64,000 nt of DNA from Thermodesulfobacteriota bacterium (GTDB lineage: Bacteria; Desulfobacterota; UBA8473). The position numbers and the translations under genes are program-made. Each line of letters starts with the position of its first letter. Within the stretch, counting starts at the first letter, position 1. Positions 49,902 through 58,233 of the stretch are shown here, in pieces. Under the pieces are notes generated by a model, which saw only the letters and a program-made list of their open reading frames with translations, did not search any database and was not told the origin of the DNA. The stretch lies in contig JBFLWQ010000003.1 in NCBI GenBank assembly GCA_040757775.1, forward strand, positions 1 through 64,000. The letters run 5' to 3'.

Positions 49902-50549
49902 TTATAATTTTCTGGCTACAATTAGTTGATTAAAAAGAAGAAAATCCATTTTTATTTTTCTAAAAAATTTTTCTATGATTGTTTCAAAAGGAAATTGGAA
50001 AAAAGGAGAAATCATAAAGTGAGTAGCTTCTTCTATTTTAAAATTATGTGCTTTTAATAACTGTTTAATCTTACCCAGGGTAAACCTTTGGACATGGTAT
50101 GTATTTACAAAGAGTCCATTAATAAAATCAAAAAAGGGATTCGGTAGTGTAATTATAAGAAATCCTTCAGACTTAAGTACGTTGAAGCATTCGTCTAAAA
50201 AGAGGGATGTTTCTTTAATATGTTCAATTACTGCTGTCGCTAGTATTACCCCGAAACTATCTTTTTTTAAAGGGAGACATTCACCTTTTGCTTGAATAAC
50301 CCAATTAATTTTTTGACGTGCTATCTTTGCAAAATCGGGCAATATTTCTATTCCGACGACTTTTGTAAAGGAAAACCTGCTGGTAATTTCAGCTAGTACC
50401 CGACCATCAGCAGTTCCTATATCTAAAATACCCTCTGCTTTACCATTAGTTAGGTCTAATAAAACTTTTTCAATCTGATGTATTCTTTTCTTTAGTCGAT
50501 ACCGACTTATCGATTTCGCATCTCGTTTTTTTATATAACTTGAATCCAT
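49902..50549 (-). CDS. Class I SAM-dependent methyltransferase
   Basis: This is a 215-residue enzyme. Motif I is I-L-D-I-G-T-A-D-G-R near 42-51, the acidic E of motif II is in V-V-G-I-E-I near 64-69, and motif IV/V is in V-I-L-A-T-A-V-I-E-H near 103-112. L-P-N-P-F-F-D-F is near 140. It is probably a sugar or lipid-carrier methyltransferase, given that it lies between the radical SAM-glycosyltransferase gene (6 nt upstream) and the ligase gene. Confidence 0.85.
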   Translation of the reverse strand: MDSSYIKKRDAKSISRYRLKKRIHQIEKVLLDLTNGKAEGILDIGTADGRVLAEITSRFSFTKVVGIEILPDFAKIARQKINWVIQAKGECLPLKKDSFGVILATAVIEHIKETSLFLDECFNVLKSEGFLIITLPNPFFDFINGLFVNTYHVQRFTLGKIKQLLKAHNFKIEEATHFMISPFFQFPFETIIEKFFRKIKMDFLLFNQLIVARKL

Positions 50550-50555
50550 TTACCT

Positions 50556-52772
50556 TTAAATTCTATGTCTAATTTTGTTGCGGATGAACCTTTTCAATGT
50601 AAGTTTAAAGATCAAGAACATCCCTTCAAACATAATTCGCCATGACATCTTTGAACAGCCAACGCTACGCTCTATAAACAGGATAGGGATTTCTTTTATC
50701 CTGCCTTTGAGCCTTCTTACATAATACGAACCTTCTATTTGAAAAGCATAACCTTTGGATTTAATGTTATCCAAATCTATTTTTTCAAGTATCTTTCTCT
50801 GGAAACACTTAAACCCTGTAGTTACATCTGTCAGGTTTATGTCTGTAAGAATGTTCACAAACCATTTGGTAGTCTTGGATATTACATTTCTCCACAGAGT
50901 CCTGTCTTTTATACTAACCCTGTCAAAAAAACGTGTTCCAGTAACCAGGTCATAGCTTTGTGCATAATACAAAAACAATGGTAGATACCATGGATTATGG
51001 GAAAAATCGGCATCCATCTCAAATATATAATCCGAATCCAAATTGTCTAATATATATTTAAAACCATCCTTATAAGCGAACCCCAAACCCCTCTTTCCCG
51101 TTCGGTGAATCACATGAACATTGCTTTTTTCTTTTGCAATTCCCTCGGCAATGTCACCTGTGCCGTCAGGAGATTTGTCATCAACTATAACAATATTGGC
51201 ATCTGGTAAAACATCTAAAACTTTTGATATTATTGGAACGATATTGTCTTTTTCATTATATGTAGGGACGACTACAGAGACTTTCAGGTTTTTTACTTCA
51301 TCCAAATAAGTTTTACTTATTTCCAGCATTTTTTCAGCCTCAGTAGTGTCAGTAACTATAGAAGGAATTTGTGATTTCTGTACAATCATTTTTATCCCAA
51401 CCCTGACATATCTTTTGAATTCTTCAAATGACTTCAACATCTTGAGCCTTCTGGCTATAATCTTAGGCCTGAAATAGAACTTCATGTAAAACTCTTTAGT
51501 TAATAAAGCCTTTTCCAGTTCACTCAAATCAGACCATGGGGAAGGAAGGCGCTTATCAATCTTTTTCCCTGAGACATGTTCTCTCCACAGGTCTTTCCCT
51601 GTAAACTCTACCATTTGTTTGTCAAGGTCCGTTCCTGGTTTGGCGATAGTCCTGCATACCTGGATAAAATCCAGATCAAGTTTTTTTGAAAATTCAATTG
51701 TTTTTCTGACGGTGTTGCATGTGTCCCCGGCATTTCCAACCATAAAAAATCCCATGCTGCTTATGTTGTATTTCCTCGTAAGTTCAAGGGCACGGATAAC
51801 CTTTTTGGGCACTATATTCTTGTTAACAGCATCAAGAACCTTCTCATCGACTGACTCAATTCCATAATATATCTGACGGCAGCCTGCAGCAGCTGCCTCC
51901 CTTAGAACCTCATCATCAACGATATCAACACGAGCCCGGCATGACCACTCCAGATCATACTTGCGTTCCTTTAGAAGATGAAATATTTCCAGTATCCTTT
52001 TGCGGGGCGTAAAGAGCACAGCATCAAAGAAATCTATTTCTCTGATGTTAAAATCTTTGTAACACATATCTATTTCATCAATAACGCTCTGGGGTGACCT
52101 TACCCTGTGAACTCTGGGAATGGCACAGAATGTACACCTGAAAGGACACCCTGTGCTTGTAAGCATAATAGTGAAATTTTTCCTTTGTGATATAAACGAA
52201 TAATACTGATCATTCGGGAGAAGATGCCTGGCCGGATACGGGTAAGAATCGAAGTCCACAAGGTTATTCGAAGGCGGATTTATTACAACAGAACCTTCCT
52301 GTGTCTTGTATGCAACCCCAGGAATACTGCTGAAGTCATCGTTATTTTCCAAAGCCGATATAAGCCTGGGTAAGGACTCTATAGCCTCCCCTATGATACC
52401 GTAATCTATCGCATCATGAGAAAGCGTCTCTTTTGGATACAGCGTCATATTAACTCCGCCAGTAACCACCGGTATATTCAGGTATGATTTCAGGTAACTT
52501 ACCCATTCCAATGAATCGTGAAAATGGTATGTCTCTGCCCGAAATCCAATCATATCAGGATTAAACCCTCTAATCCTTTCCAGAGCTTGCTCCTTTGACA
52601 TATTTAGGACACGGGCGTCAAGTAGCATTACTTCATGAGAGTGTTTCTCAAGTATAGCAGCTACATAAGCCAGTATTATCGGTGGTGCAATGGCAAACTC
52701 CTCATCTACCGTACTTAAATTCTCGGAAAATATTTTAGGAGAATACGGTGGAAATATGAGTGTTATTTTCAT
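50556..52772 (-). CDS. B12-binding radical SAM protein fused to a DPM1-like glycosyltransferase
   Basis: This 738-residue protein is a two-enzyme fusion. Residues 1-150 are a cobalamin-binding fold (I-F-P-P-Y near 6-10; I-I-G-E-A near 126). The radical SAM domain is about 195-420, with the cluster cysteines 209, 213 and 216 in G-C-P-F-R-C-T-F-C. From about residue 495 there is a GT2 domain of the dolichyl-phosphate-mannose-synthase type: V-V-V-P-T-Y-N-E, I-V-D-D-K-S-P-D-G-T, and the D-A-D-F-S-H-N-P metal site near 577. D-V-T-T-G-F-K-C-F and a C-terminal basic region follow, without membrane helices. The frame runs through both parts without a stop. Class B radical SAM enzymes can methylate or rearrange unactivated carbons; a glycan or polyprenyl substrate is inferred. 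Confidence 0.9.
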   Translation of the reverse strand: MKITLIFPPYSPKIFSENLSTVDEEFAIAPPIILAYVAAILEKHSHEVMLLDARVLNMSKEQALERIRGFNPDMIGFRAETYHFHDSLEWVSYLKSYLNIPVVTGGVNMTLYPKETLSHDAIDYGIIGEAIESLPRLISALENNDDFSSIPGVAYKTQEGSVVINPPSNNLVDFDSYPYPARHLLPNDQYYSFISQRKNFTIMLTSTGCPFRCTFCAIPRVHRVRSPQSVIDEIDMCYKDFNIREIDFFDAVLFTPRKRILEIFHLLKERKYDLEWSCRARVDIVDDEVLREAAAAGCRQIYYGIESVDEKVLDAVNKNIVPKKVIRALELTRKYNISSMGFFMVGNAGDTCNTVRKTIEFSKKLDLDFIQVCRTIAKPGTDLDKQMVEFTGKDLWREHVSGKKIDKRLPSPWSDLSELEKALLTKEFYMKFYFRPKIIARRLKMLKSFEEFKRYVRVGIKMIVQKSQIPSIVTDTTEAEKMLEISKTYLDEVKNLKVSVVVPTYNEKDNIVPIISKVLDVLPDANIVIVDDKSPDGTGDIAEGIAKEKSNVHVIHRTGKRGLGFAYKDGFKYILDNLDSDYIFEMDADFSHNPWYLPLFLYYAQSYDLVTGTRFFDRVSIKDRTLWRNVISKTTKWFVNILTDINLTDVTTGFKCFQRKILEKIDLDNIKSKGYAFQIEGSYYVRRLKGRIKEIPILFIERSVGCSKMSWRIMFEGMFLIFKLTLKRFIRNKIRHRI

Positions 52773-52849
52773 TAAAAACCCCCTGAATACCTAACAGCAA
52801 AGCACTGTTTTCTTATTTTTTGCACGTGTAAACGTGTGAACGTTTATCA

Positions 52850-54283
52850 TCAAATATACATGACCCGTTCAATTAGCCTTTTGGTTATCTTCCCAGAATA
52901 TTCAATAGGATGCATCAGTGCCCTTTTTGTATGAAAGATGATCTTCTGCCTTCTCACGAGAGAGTTCAATTCCGAGATATTGATTTCTTTTGTCGAAAAC
53001 ACAGGAAGATTAGACTTAAATTTTCTGAAATCTAATGATTCATCAATCAGGTGCTCCTTTACACATATGTCAAACAACTCAGTTCCGGGAAGCGGGGTGG
53101 CAAAGAAGAAGTTTATATGGTCCACAGGCAGGTTCCTTGCCATCCTGAATGTCCTCTCAAGATCTTCTTTTTTTTCGCCTGGCATACCAACTACAAAAAA
53201 TACAGAGATTTCCAGACCCAACTGTTTTGCCTTTTTTAAAACAGTCTCCACCCTTTCGAGGTTTATAGGTTTTTTTATAATCTCCTTGAGTACCCTATTA
53301 TCTCCTGATTCTATGGCAAGGCTTATGCTGTGACACCCGCTTTTTTTCATCAACTCCAGCAGTTCATCATCTAATGTCATGAGTGAAAGGCCATTCGGCG
53401 TAGACCAAGTAAAGTCAAAATCCCTATCAATAATTCCTTTAAAAATTGCTTTAGCTCTTTCCTTATCCAGAGTTAGGTTATCGTCTTCAAATAATATCTC
53501 CTTAACACCAAATTCGGAAACTATATACTCTAATTCAGAAAGGACGTTTTCCGCGCTTCTCTTTCTGAATTTTCTGCCCCATATATTATGTATAGAACAG
53601 AAAGTGCAATGATTTGGACACCCTCTGGAGGTAATAACAGGGAGAAAGGGTGATCTTTTCACATTTGCCCCATGGGGAGTATTTATAGTGAAATACTTTT
53701 TTAGCGGGAACTTCTTCCATATTGGAAAGGGTAAAGTATCCAGATTGTCTATAAATTCATTTTTCTTGTTAATAATAACTCTGCCATCCTTTCTATAGGC
53801 TAGCCCACTAATTTCATTGACAGTATTGTTCTTTCCAAATGTCTCAAGAAGATTTTTTAAGGTATTTTCTCCTTCGCCGATTACAATAAAGTCCACATCA
53901 GAATCTCTGAGAGTTAACTCTGGCATGGCCGATGGATGTGCCCCACCCATTATTGTAACAATTGAAGAATTGACCTCTTTAGCTATTTTGCAGATTCTAT
54001 GCGCTTCCTCTGCCTGCGCCGTAAAAAGGTTTGAAACACCAACAACATCGGGATTTATTTTCTGAATCCTTCTTTTTATTTTATCTTCGGAAAGACCGTA
54101 CCTCTTAAAATCTTTGTTCTGGACGCTTATATTGTTAAAACCCTCCGCTATACAGTCCAGTATTAAAACATCATGCTCTTTATCTAAAACAGACGCTAAA
54201 TAGGCAAGTCCCAGAGGCGGTTGGCAGAATCTTGACTCTGTTTTAAGGATAGTATATGGAGGTTGTATCAGTAATACCTTCAT
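52850..54283 (-). CDS. B12-binding domain radical SAM protein
   Basis: This 477-residue class B radical SAM protein has an N-terminal cobalamin-binding fold (L-L-I-Q-P-P-Y near 4-10; M-G-G-A-H-P-S near 112-118; V-I-G-E-G-E near 134). The cluster motif C-x3-C-x2-C is at Cys222, 226 and 229 (S-R-G-C-P-N-H-C-T-F-C). F-E-D-D-N-L-T-L-D near 266-274 and G-M-P-G-E-K-K near 353 are family features. Its start overlaps the deacetylase stop (ATGA). The target is unknown; a modification of the locus polysaccharide or its lipid carrier is inferred from position. Confidence 0.9.
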   Translation of the reverse strand: MKVLLIQPPYTILKTESRFCQPPLGLAYLASVLDKEHDVLILDCIAEGFNNISVQNKDFKRYGLSEDKIKRRIQKINPDVVGVSNLFTAQAEEAHRICKIAKEVNSSIVTIMGGAHPSAMPELTLRDSDVDFIVIGEGENTLKNLLETFGKNNTVNEISGLAYRKDGRVIINKKNEFIDNLDTLPFPIWKKFPLKKYFTINTPHGANVKRSPFLPVITSRGCPNHCTFCSIHNIWGRKFRKRSAENVLSELEYIVSEFGVKEILFEDDNLTLDKERAKAIFKGIIDRDFDFTWSTPNGLSLMTLDDELLELMKKSGCHSISLAIESGDNRVLKEIIKKPINLERVETVLKKAKQLGLEISVFFVVGMPGEKKEDLERTFRMARNLPVDHINFFFATPLPGTELFDICVKEHLIDESLDFRKFKSNLPVFSTKEINISELNSLVRRQKIIFHTKRALMHPIEYSGKITKRLIERVMYI

Positions 54284-55119
54284 CGAAACCTGTCCAACCA
54301 GTTATAAGCTCCGATTAACTTCAATCTGAATCTTGAAATATTATCATGCCAGTCTATTCTTATCCTCTTCAGACTATAGAAATCGGCATCATTTTTATTA
54401 ATGCCCATGATATTTGAAACCGCACCTTTATAACCGGCATTTCTAACATGTTTTTTTATATCTTCAGTGATATGAACCCGTGCTCCAAAAGGGTAAGCAA
54501 AATAATCTACTGACTTCCCAAACTGTTCTTCCAGCCTTTTTTTTGACTCGCCAATCTCCCTGATACAGTCGTCATAAGCAAGCTTGGTCAGATCAGGATG
54601 AGACAGAGAATGGGATCCCACTGTAAAGTTGTCTTTTAGTATTTCCTTGATTTCTGGAATTGAGAGGGGAGAACCATATTGAGTACCATTTTTAATCCAA
54701 CCGAAAGGTTCATTACTGTCCAGACATTCGCAGATAATAAATATCGTTGCAGGGTATCCGTATTTCTGCAAAATGGGATAAGCATTATGATGCCAATTTT
54801 TGTACCCATCATCGAAGGTTAAAACAACCATTTTGGAGCAATTTTGTTTGTCTTTCTTGAGATAATCCCCCAGATTATTCAATGAGATTACTCGATATCC
54901 AGCATTGACCAGGTATTTAATATGTTGTTCAAATAGACTCGGAGGAGTATTGAGTCGTTGTAAGTCTTCATGCGGGGGTATATCATCGACAGAATGATAG
55001 ACTAAAATAGGTATTGAGTTTTCAATTTTTAAAGATGAAATTGGTAATAGTAAATATGTAATAAGATCTCTGATTAGAAGTTTCAGGCGGTAAGATATTT
55101 TAAGTTTAGTAAGTGTCAT
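54280..55119 (-). CDS. Polysaccharide deacetylase (NodB-like, CE4)
   Basis: This 279-residue carbohydrate esterase removes N- or O-acetyl groups. The first metal-site motif is T-F-D-D-G-Y near 101-106. The second is S-H-S-L-S-H-P-D near 173-180, and the third is the Y-F-A-Y-P-F-G-A-R near 209. A hydrophobic stretch at about 15-30 may act as a signal anchor. The sequence L-V-Y-H-S-V near 38 is typical of exopolysaccharide deacetylases. It overlaps the upstream methyltransferase by 14 nt and the downstream radical SAM gene by 4 nt. Confidence 0.9.
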   Translation of the reverse strand: MTLTKLKISYRLKLLIRDLITYLLLPISSLKIENSIPILVYHSVDDIPPHEDLQRLNTPPSLFEQHIKYLVNAGYRVISLNNLGDYLKKDKQNCSKMVVLTFDDGYKNWHHNAYPILQKYGYPATIFIICECLDSNEPFGWIKNGTQYGSPLSIPEIKEILKDNFTVGSHSLSHPDLTKLAYDDCIREIGESKKRLEEQFGKSVDYFAYPFGARVHITEDIKKHVRNAGYKGAVSNIMGINKNDADFYSLKRIRIDWHDNISRFRLKLIGAYNWLDRFR

Positions 55120-55960
55120 GTTTCTTTATTGCTTTGATAATGCAGTTCACACCCATCTGGTCAAGATGTAATTTTTCAAAGATATCCCCTTTTTTGCTTA
55201 ACCATATACCAAAACTTGGGATCAGTGGATTTAAGAAGGCAAATCGATAAATATGGTATTTTTTATCAACTACTTTCAACCCCTCTTTTGCCAGTGTTCG
55301 GTCGAGCAAACGAGATGAATACAATCTGTTTGTAATATCTGTTCTTAAAGACAACTTTTTCTCCGGCAAATAAACCTCTCTGCCTAAAGATATGGACAAG
55401 TAGCGATAAATATGGAAACATATTCTGAAAAGTTTCATCAACAATCTATCGAGTTTATTAAAAGGACTTGTTATATTAGGTACAGTCAGGATTAGCTCTC
55501 CACCAGGCTTTAAAACCCGCGAGATTTCTTCAAGGGACTTTTTTTCATTATCTATATATTCAAGTACCCCTACACAAAGAACGCAATCAAAAAAATTATT
55601 GGGGAAGCTTAGATGCTCGGTATCTCCCACCAAAAATTCAACTTTCGCTGTCGATTCATTTTTCCCTAGTATTTTTTTTGCATGTTCAATCATTTTATGG
55701 GAGATGTCCACTTCCCATACCTGACAGCCTCTTTCCAGAAGTTCATTAATAAAGATCGCAGGGCCACATCCCACATCAAGAACACGACCTCCGTTCTTCC
55801 CCAAGAGATTTAAGATATATTCTTTCCTCTCTTGAAAGATATATGCCTGTATCGAATCTGAGGGCAAAACCTCAGTATAAACTTGAAGATAGTCATCTGA
55901 AACATAATTAAAATAGTCTCTGACTTTGCCTTTTTGCATGCTGTCCATAATGGATTCCAA
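55106..55960 (-). CDS. Class I SAM-dependent methyltransferase
   Basis: This is a 284-residue enzyme. Motif I is V-L-D-V-G-C-G-P-A near 60-68. V-D-I-S-H-K-M near 83 binds the ribose, and the G-D-T-E-H-L-S-F-P-N-N-F-F-D near 111-124 and V-L-K-P-G-G-E-L near 152 are the UbiE/COQ5-type motifs. It is the second of two methyltransferases placed just before the deacetylase. The two C-terminal thirds are unlike each other, so they are not recent duplicates. Confidence 0.85.
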   Translation of the reverse strand: MESIMDSMQKGKVRDYFNYVSDDYLQVYTEVLPSDSIQAYIFQERKEYILNLLGKNGGRVLDVGCGPAIFINELLERGCQVWEVDISHKMIEHAKKILGKNESTAKVEFLVGDTEHLSFPNNFFDCVLCVGVLEYIDNEKKSLEEISRVLKPGGELILTVPNITSPFNKLDRLLMKLFRICFHIYRYLSISLGREVYLPEKKLSLRTDITNRLYSSRLLDRTLAKEGLKVVDKKYHIYRFAFLNPLIPSFGIWLSKKGDIFEKLHLDQMGVNCIIKAIKKHDTY

Positions 55961-55980
55961 AGTCTTTTGCTCTCAGGGTA

Positions 55981-56769
55981 TCAATTACTATTTTTCAACT
56001 CAAGGATAGTTGAAAAGCCCAGGTATTTCAGTGGAAAGAAACAACCAAATGACCGTGAGATAAAAAACGAAAAGGTACCCAAAATTCTCTGAAGTATCGC
56101 AGGCAATCTTACTAAGGTACTTCCTGGCAAGAAATAAAATCCGTAAATATTCTTTATGTGAAGATTTTTAGAAGCAGTAAAACGAATAAATTCCCGAGAC
56201 GAATATATATATTTATGACTAGAATCCCATGCACTCCATTTGTAGTCCCTTACAAAAATTTTTATTAGCTTTCCCTCAACTCCTGACAGAGAAAATCGAT
56301 TTGGTGTAGAAATGTAGATAACAGCATCAGGCTTTGCAACTCTTAAAATCTCATTGATAACTCTTTCATGATCACATTTTGGAAGATGTTCTATGATTTC
56401 TAGAGCAATAATAGTATCAAAATAGGCATTCTGGAAAGGCAGGTTTCTAATATCAGCACATATAAAACTTGATTTTGGTAGATTTTTGTTTACATATCTT
56501 GTGCCTCTTATTAAGAATAAATCCATGTCACAACATATACTCTTTGATGAACGCCTTTCATAATATTTCACCATCTCACCAATACTGCAGCCTGTATCTA
56601 AGACAATCCCACTCAGGGATTTATTAAAAACCCTGCGCATTAGTTTTATTCTATATTTGTCAAATTGACTTAATTCCGTATGGAGTTTCTTTGTTCGGGT
56701 AAATTCTGCAATGTCATCAATATCCCTTGCTTTTTCTAATCTCCTTTCCAATTCTTTTAAACGATTCAT
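55981..56769 (-). CDS. Class I SAM-dependent methyltransferase
   Basis: This is a 262-residue enzyme. An N-terminal helical part (about 1-50) precedes motif I, V-L-D-T-G-C-S-I-G near 56-64. A-D-I-R-N-L-P-F near 105 and I-I-A-L-E-I-I-E-H-L near 119-128 follow. The Y-I-S-T-P-N-R-F-S near 153-161 is common in methyltransferases of O-antigen and rhamnan clusters. Its C-terminal part has a hydrophobic patch and may be membrane-associated. It lies between the flippase and the next methyltransferase. Confidence 0.83.
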   Translation of the reverse strand: MNRLKELERRLEKARDIDDIAEFTRTKKLHTELSQFDKYRIKLMRRVFNKSLSGIVLDTGCSIGEMVKYYERRSSKSICCDMDLFLIRGTRYVNKNLPKSSFICADIRNLPFQNAYFDTIIALEIIEHLPKCDHERVINEILRVAKPDAVIYISTPNRFSLSGVEGKLIKIFVRDYKWSAWDSSHKYIYSSREFIRFTASKNLHIKNIYGFYFLPGSTLVRLPAILQRILGTFSFFISRSFGCFFPLKYLGFSTILELKNSN

Positions 56770-56794
56770 TGTATACTCTTAGTTAATCGAGGAA

Positions 56795-58096
56795 TCAAAT
56801 AAGATCTGACATAACCGGTATTTTATGCTCAATTACCTTTTTCTTTTGAACCGATGATATTAAAGTCCTGCCGAAATAAAATAGTAACCCTGTTGTCAAA
56901 ATTTCGCTAATAACAGTTGCAATAGATGCCCCGTTTATACCTAATTGTGGAATCATAATTAAATTCAGGATAATATTACATATAACTCCAGCTAAATATA
57001 GCCCGCATACTATTAACTGTTTCTCCAATCCATATAAGAATTTTTCTATTATAGGTTTAATAAAAAAAATTGGCAAAACCAGGGAAAGGATAAAAAAATA
57101 GTTCTTGGCATTTTCAAATTCTCTTCCATATATTAGTTCGATTGCTTTGTCTCCGAATAGATAACATAAACCCACGCCGCCAAACCCAAATATGAATAAA
57201 GTGGTTACAGCTCGCTTAAAAATCTTCTGTAAATTATCATATGATTTAGATAATTTTGAGAAGACTGGCAGGAACACATAGGATAACGTTATTGGTATAA
57301 TGAAAAATTGCTCTAACAGTTTATAGTCAGCATTATACCATCCTGCTGCTACATCTCCTTCCATCACAGATAGCATTATAACATCTACTCTAAAGTTGAT
57401 TAGTGCTAATATATAACCGAGGGCAAAAGGAAAGCTGTTCGCCAGGAGATAACGCCATAAATCTGAGGAAAAAGTAAAAGAAGATTTTTTATAATTAAAA
57501 ATGAAAATTACAAAATTTATAAGGAAGTTCACAATACTTACTATAAGCAGGGCAATTGCTATCAGAATCGCACCATGAAGATCAAATTTTGATTTAATGG
57601 CTAAAAATACCATACCTATCTTTAGCACACCCTCTATAACCATTAAGATTGCTTCATATCCCATAGTTTCTTTAACCCGGAATAGAGACCGGAAGAAATA
57701 CACAAATGAATCAAGAATTACAGACAACCCAAGGATTGAAATGATCCAGAATTTTTCAATGCCAAAAGAAAATCTCCAGCCCAACAAAATAATTATTGAA
57801 TAGAATACCAGGCTTACAAAAATTTTAAGTGTAACAATATTGTTGATATATTTTTCAAAGAGATTCTTTTTTGAGACTACATCCCTTATAAAAAGTTCTG
57901 AAAAACCAAAATCAGAGAGAAATATAAACACCCACACAAAAGATAGTCCATAGGAAATTTGCCCAAAACCCTGTGCGCCTAAAAACCGTGCTATCCATAT
58001 CATCATAATTAACATAATGAGTTTGTAGACAACCTGTGCGGCAATGAGGCTCGAAAAGTTCTTGGTAATTCTGTATGTTATATTTTTATTCATCAC
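56795..58096 (-). CDS. Wzx-type oligosaccharide flippase (MOP/PST family)
   Basis: This 433-residue protein has about twelve to fourteen membrane helices. The start (N-F-S-S-L-I-A-A-Q-V-V-Y-K near 12-24, then A-R-F-L-G-A-Q-G-F-G near 36-45) is the usual signature of the polysaccharide transporter family. It moves undecaprenyl-linked repeat units across the inner membrane, and fits with the WecA-like primer transferase and the Wzy/WaaL-like protein as a Wzx/Wzy-type system. It follows carB by 137 nt. Confidence 0.92.
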   Translation of the reverse strand: MMNKNITYRITKNFSSLIAAQVVYKLIMLIMMIWIARFLGAQGFGQISYGLSFVWVFIFLSDFGFSELFIRDVVSKKNLFEKYINNIVTLKIFVSLVFYSIIILLGWRFSFGIEKFWIISILGLSVILDSFVYFFRSLFRVKETMGYEAILMVIEGVLKIGMVFLAIKSKFDLHGAILIAIALLIVSIVNFLINFVIFIFNYKKSSFTFSSDLWRYLLANSFPFALGYILALINFRVDVIMLSVMEGDVAAGWYNADYKLLEQFFIIPITLSYVFLPVFSKLSKSYDNLQKIFKRAVTTLFIFGFGGVGLCYLFGDKAIELIYGREFENAKNYFFILSLVLPIFFIKPIIEKFLYGLEKQLIVCGLYLAGVICNIILNLIMIPQLGINGASIATVISEILTTGLLFYFGRTLISSVQKKKVIEHKIPVMSDLI

Positions 58097-58233
58097 TGGT
58101 TTTAGAGATATTAACGCAGAACTGTAAAGGGGAAACCTCTTTCATTTATAACTGGTTATTCAATACCTACCAATTGACCAGCTTAATTATCACTTTAATC
58201 CATATAGGGCACACTCTGATTAGAGGCTTATTG

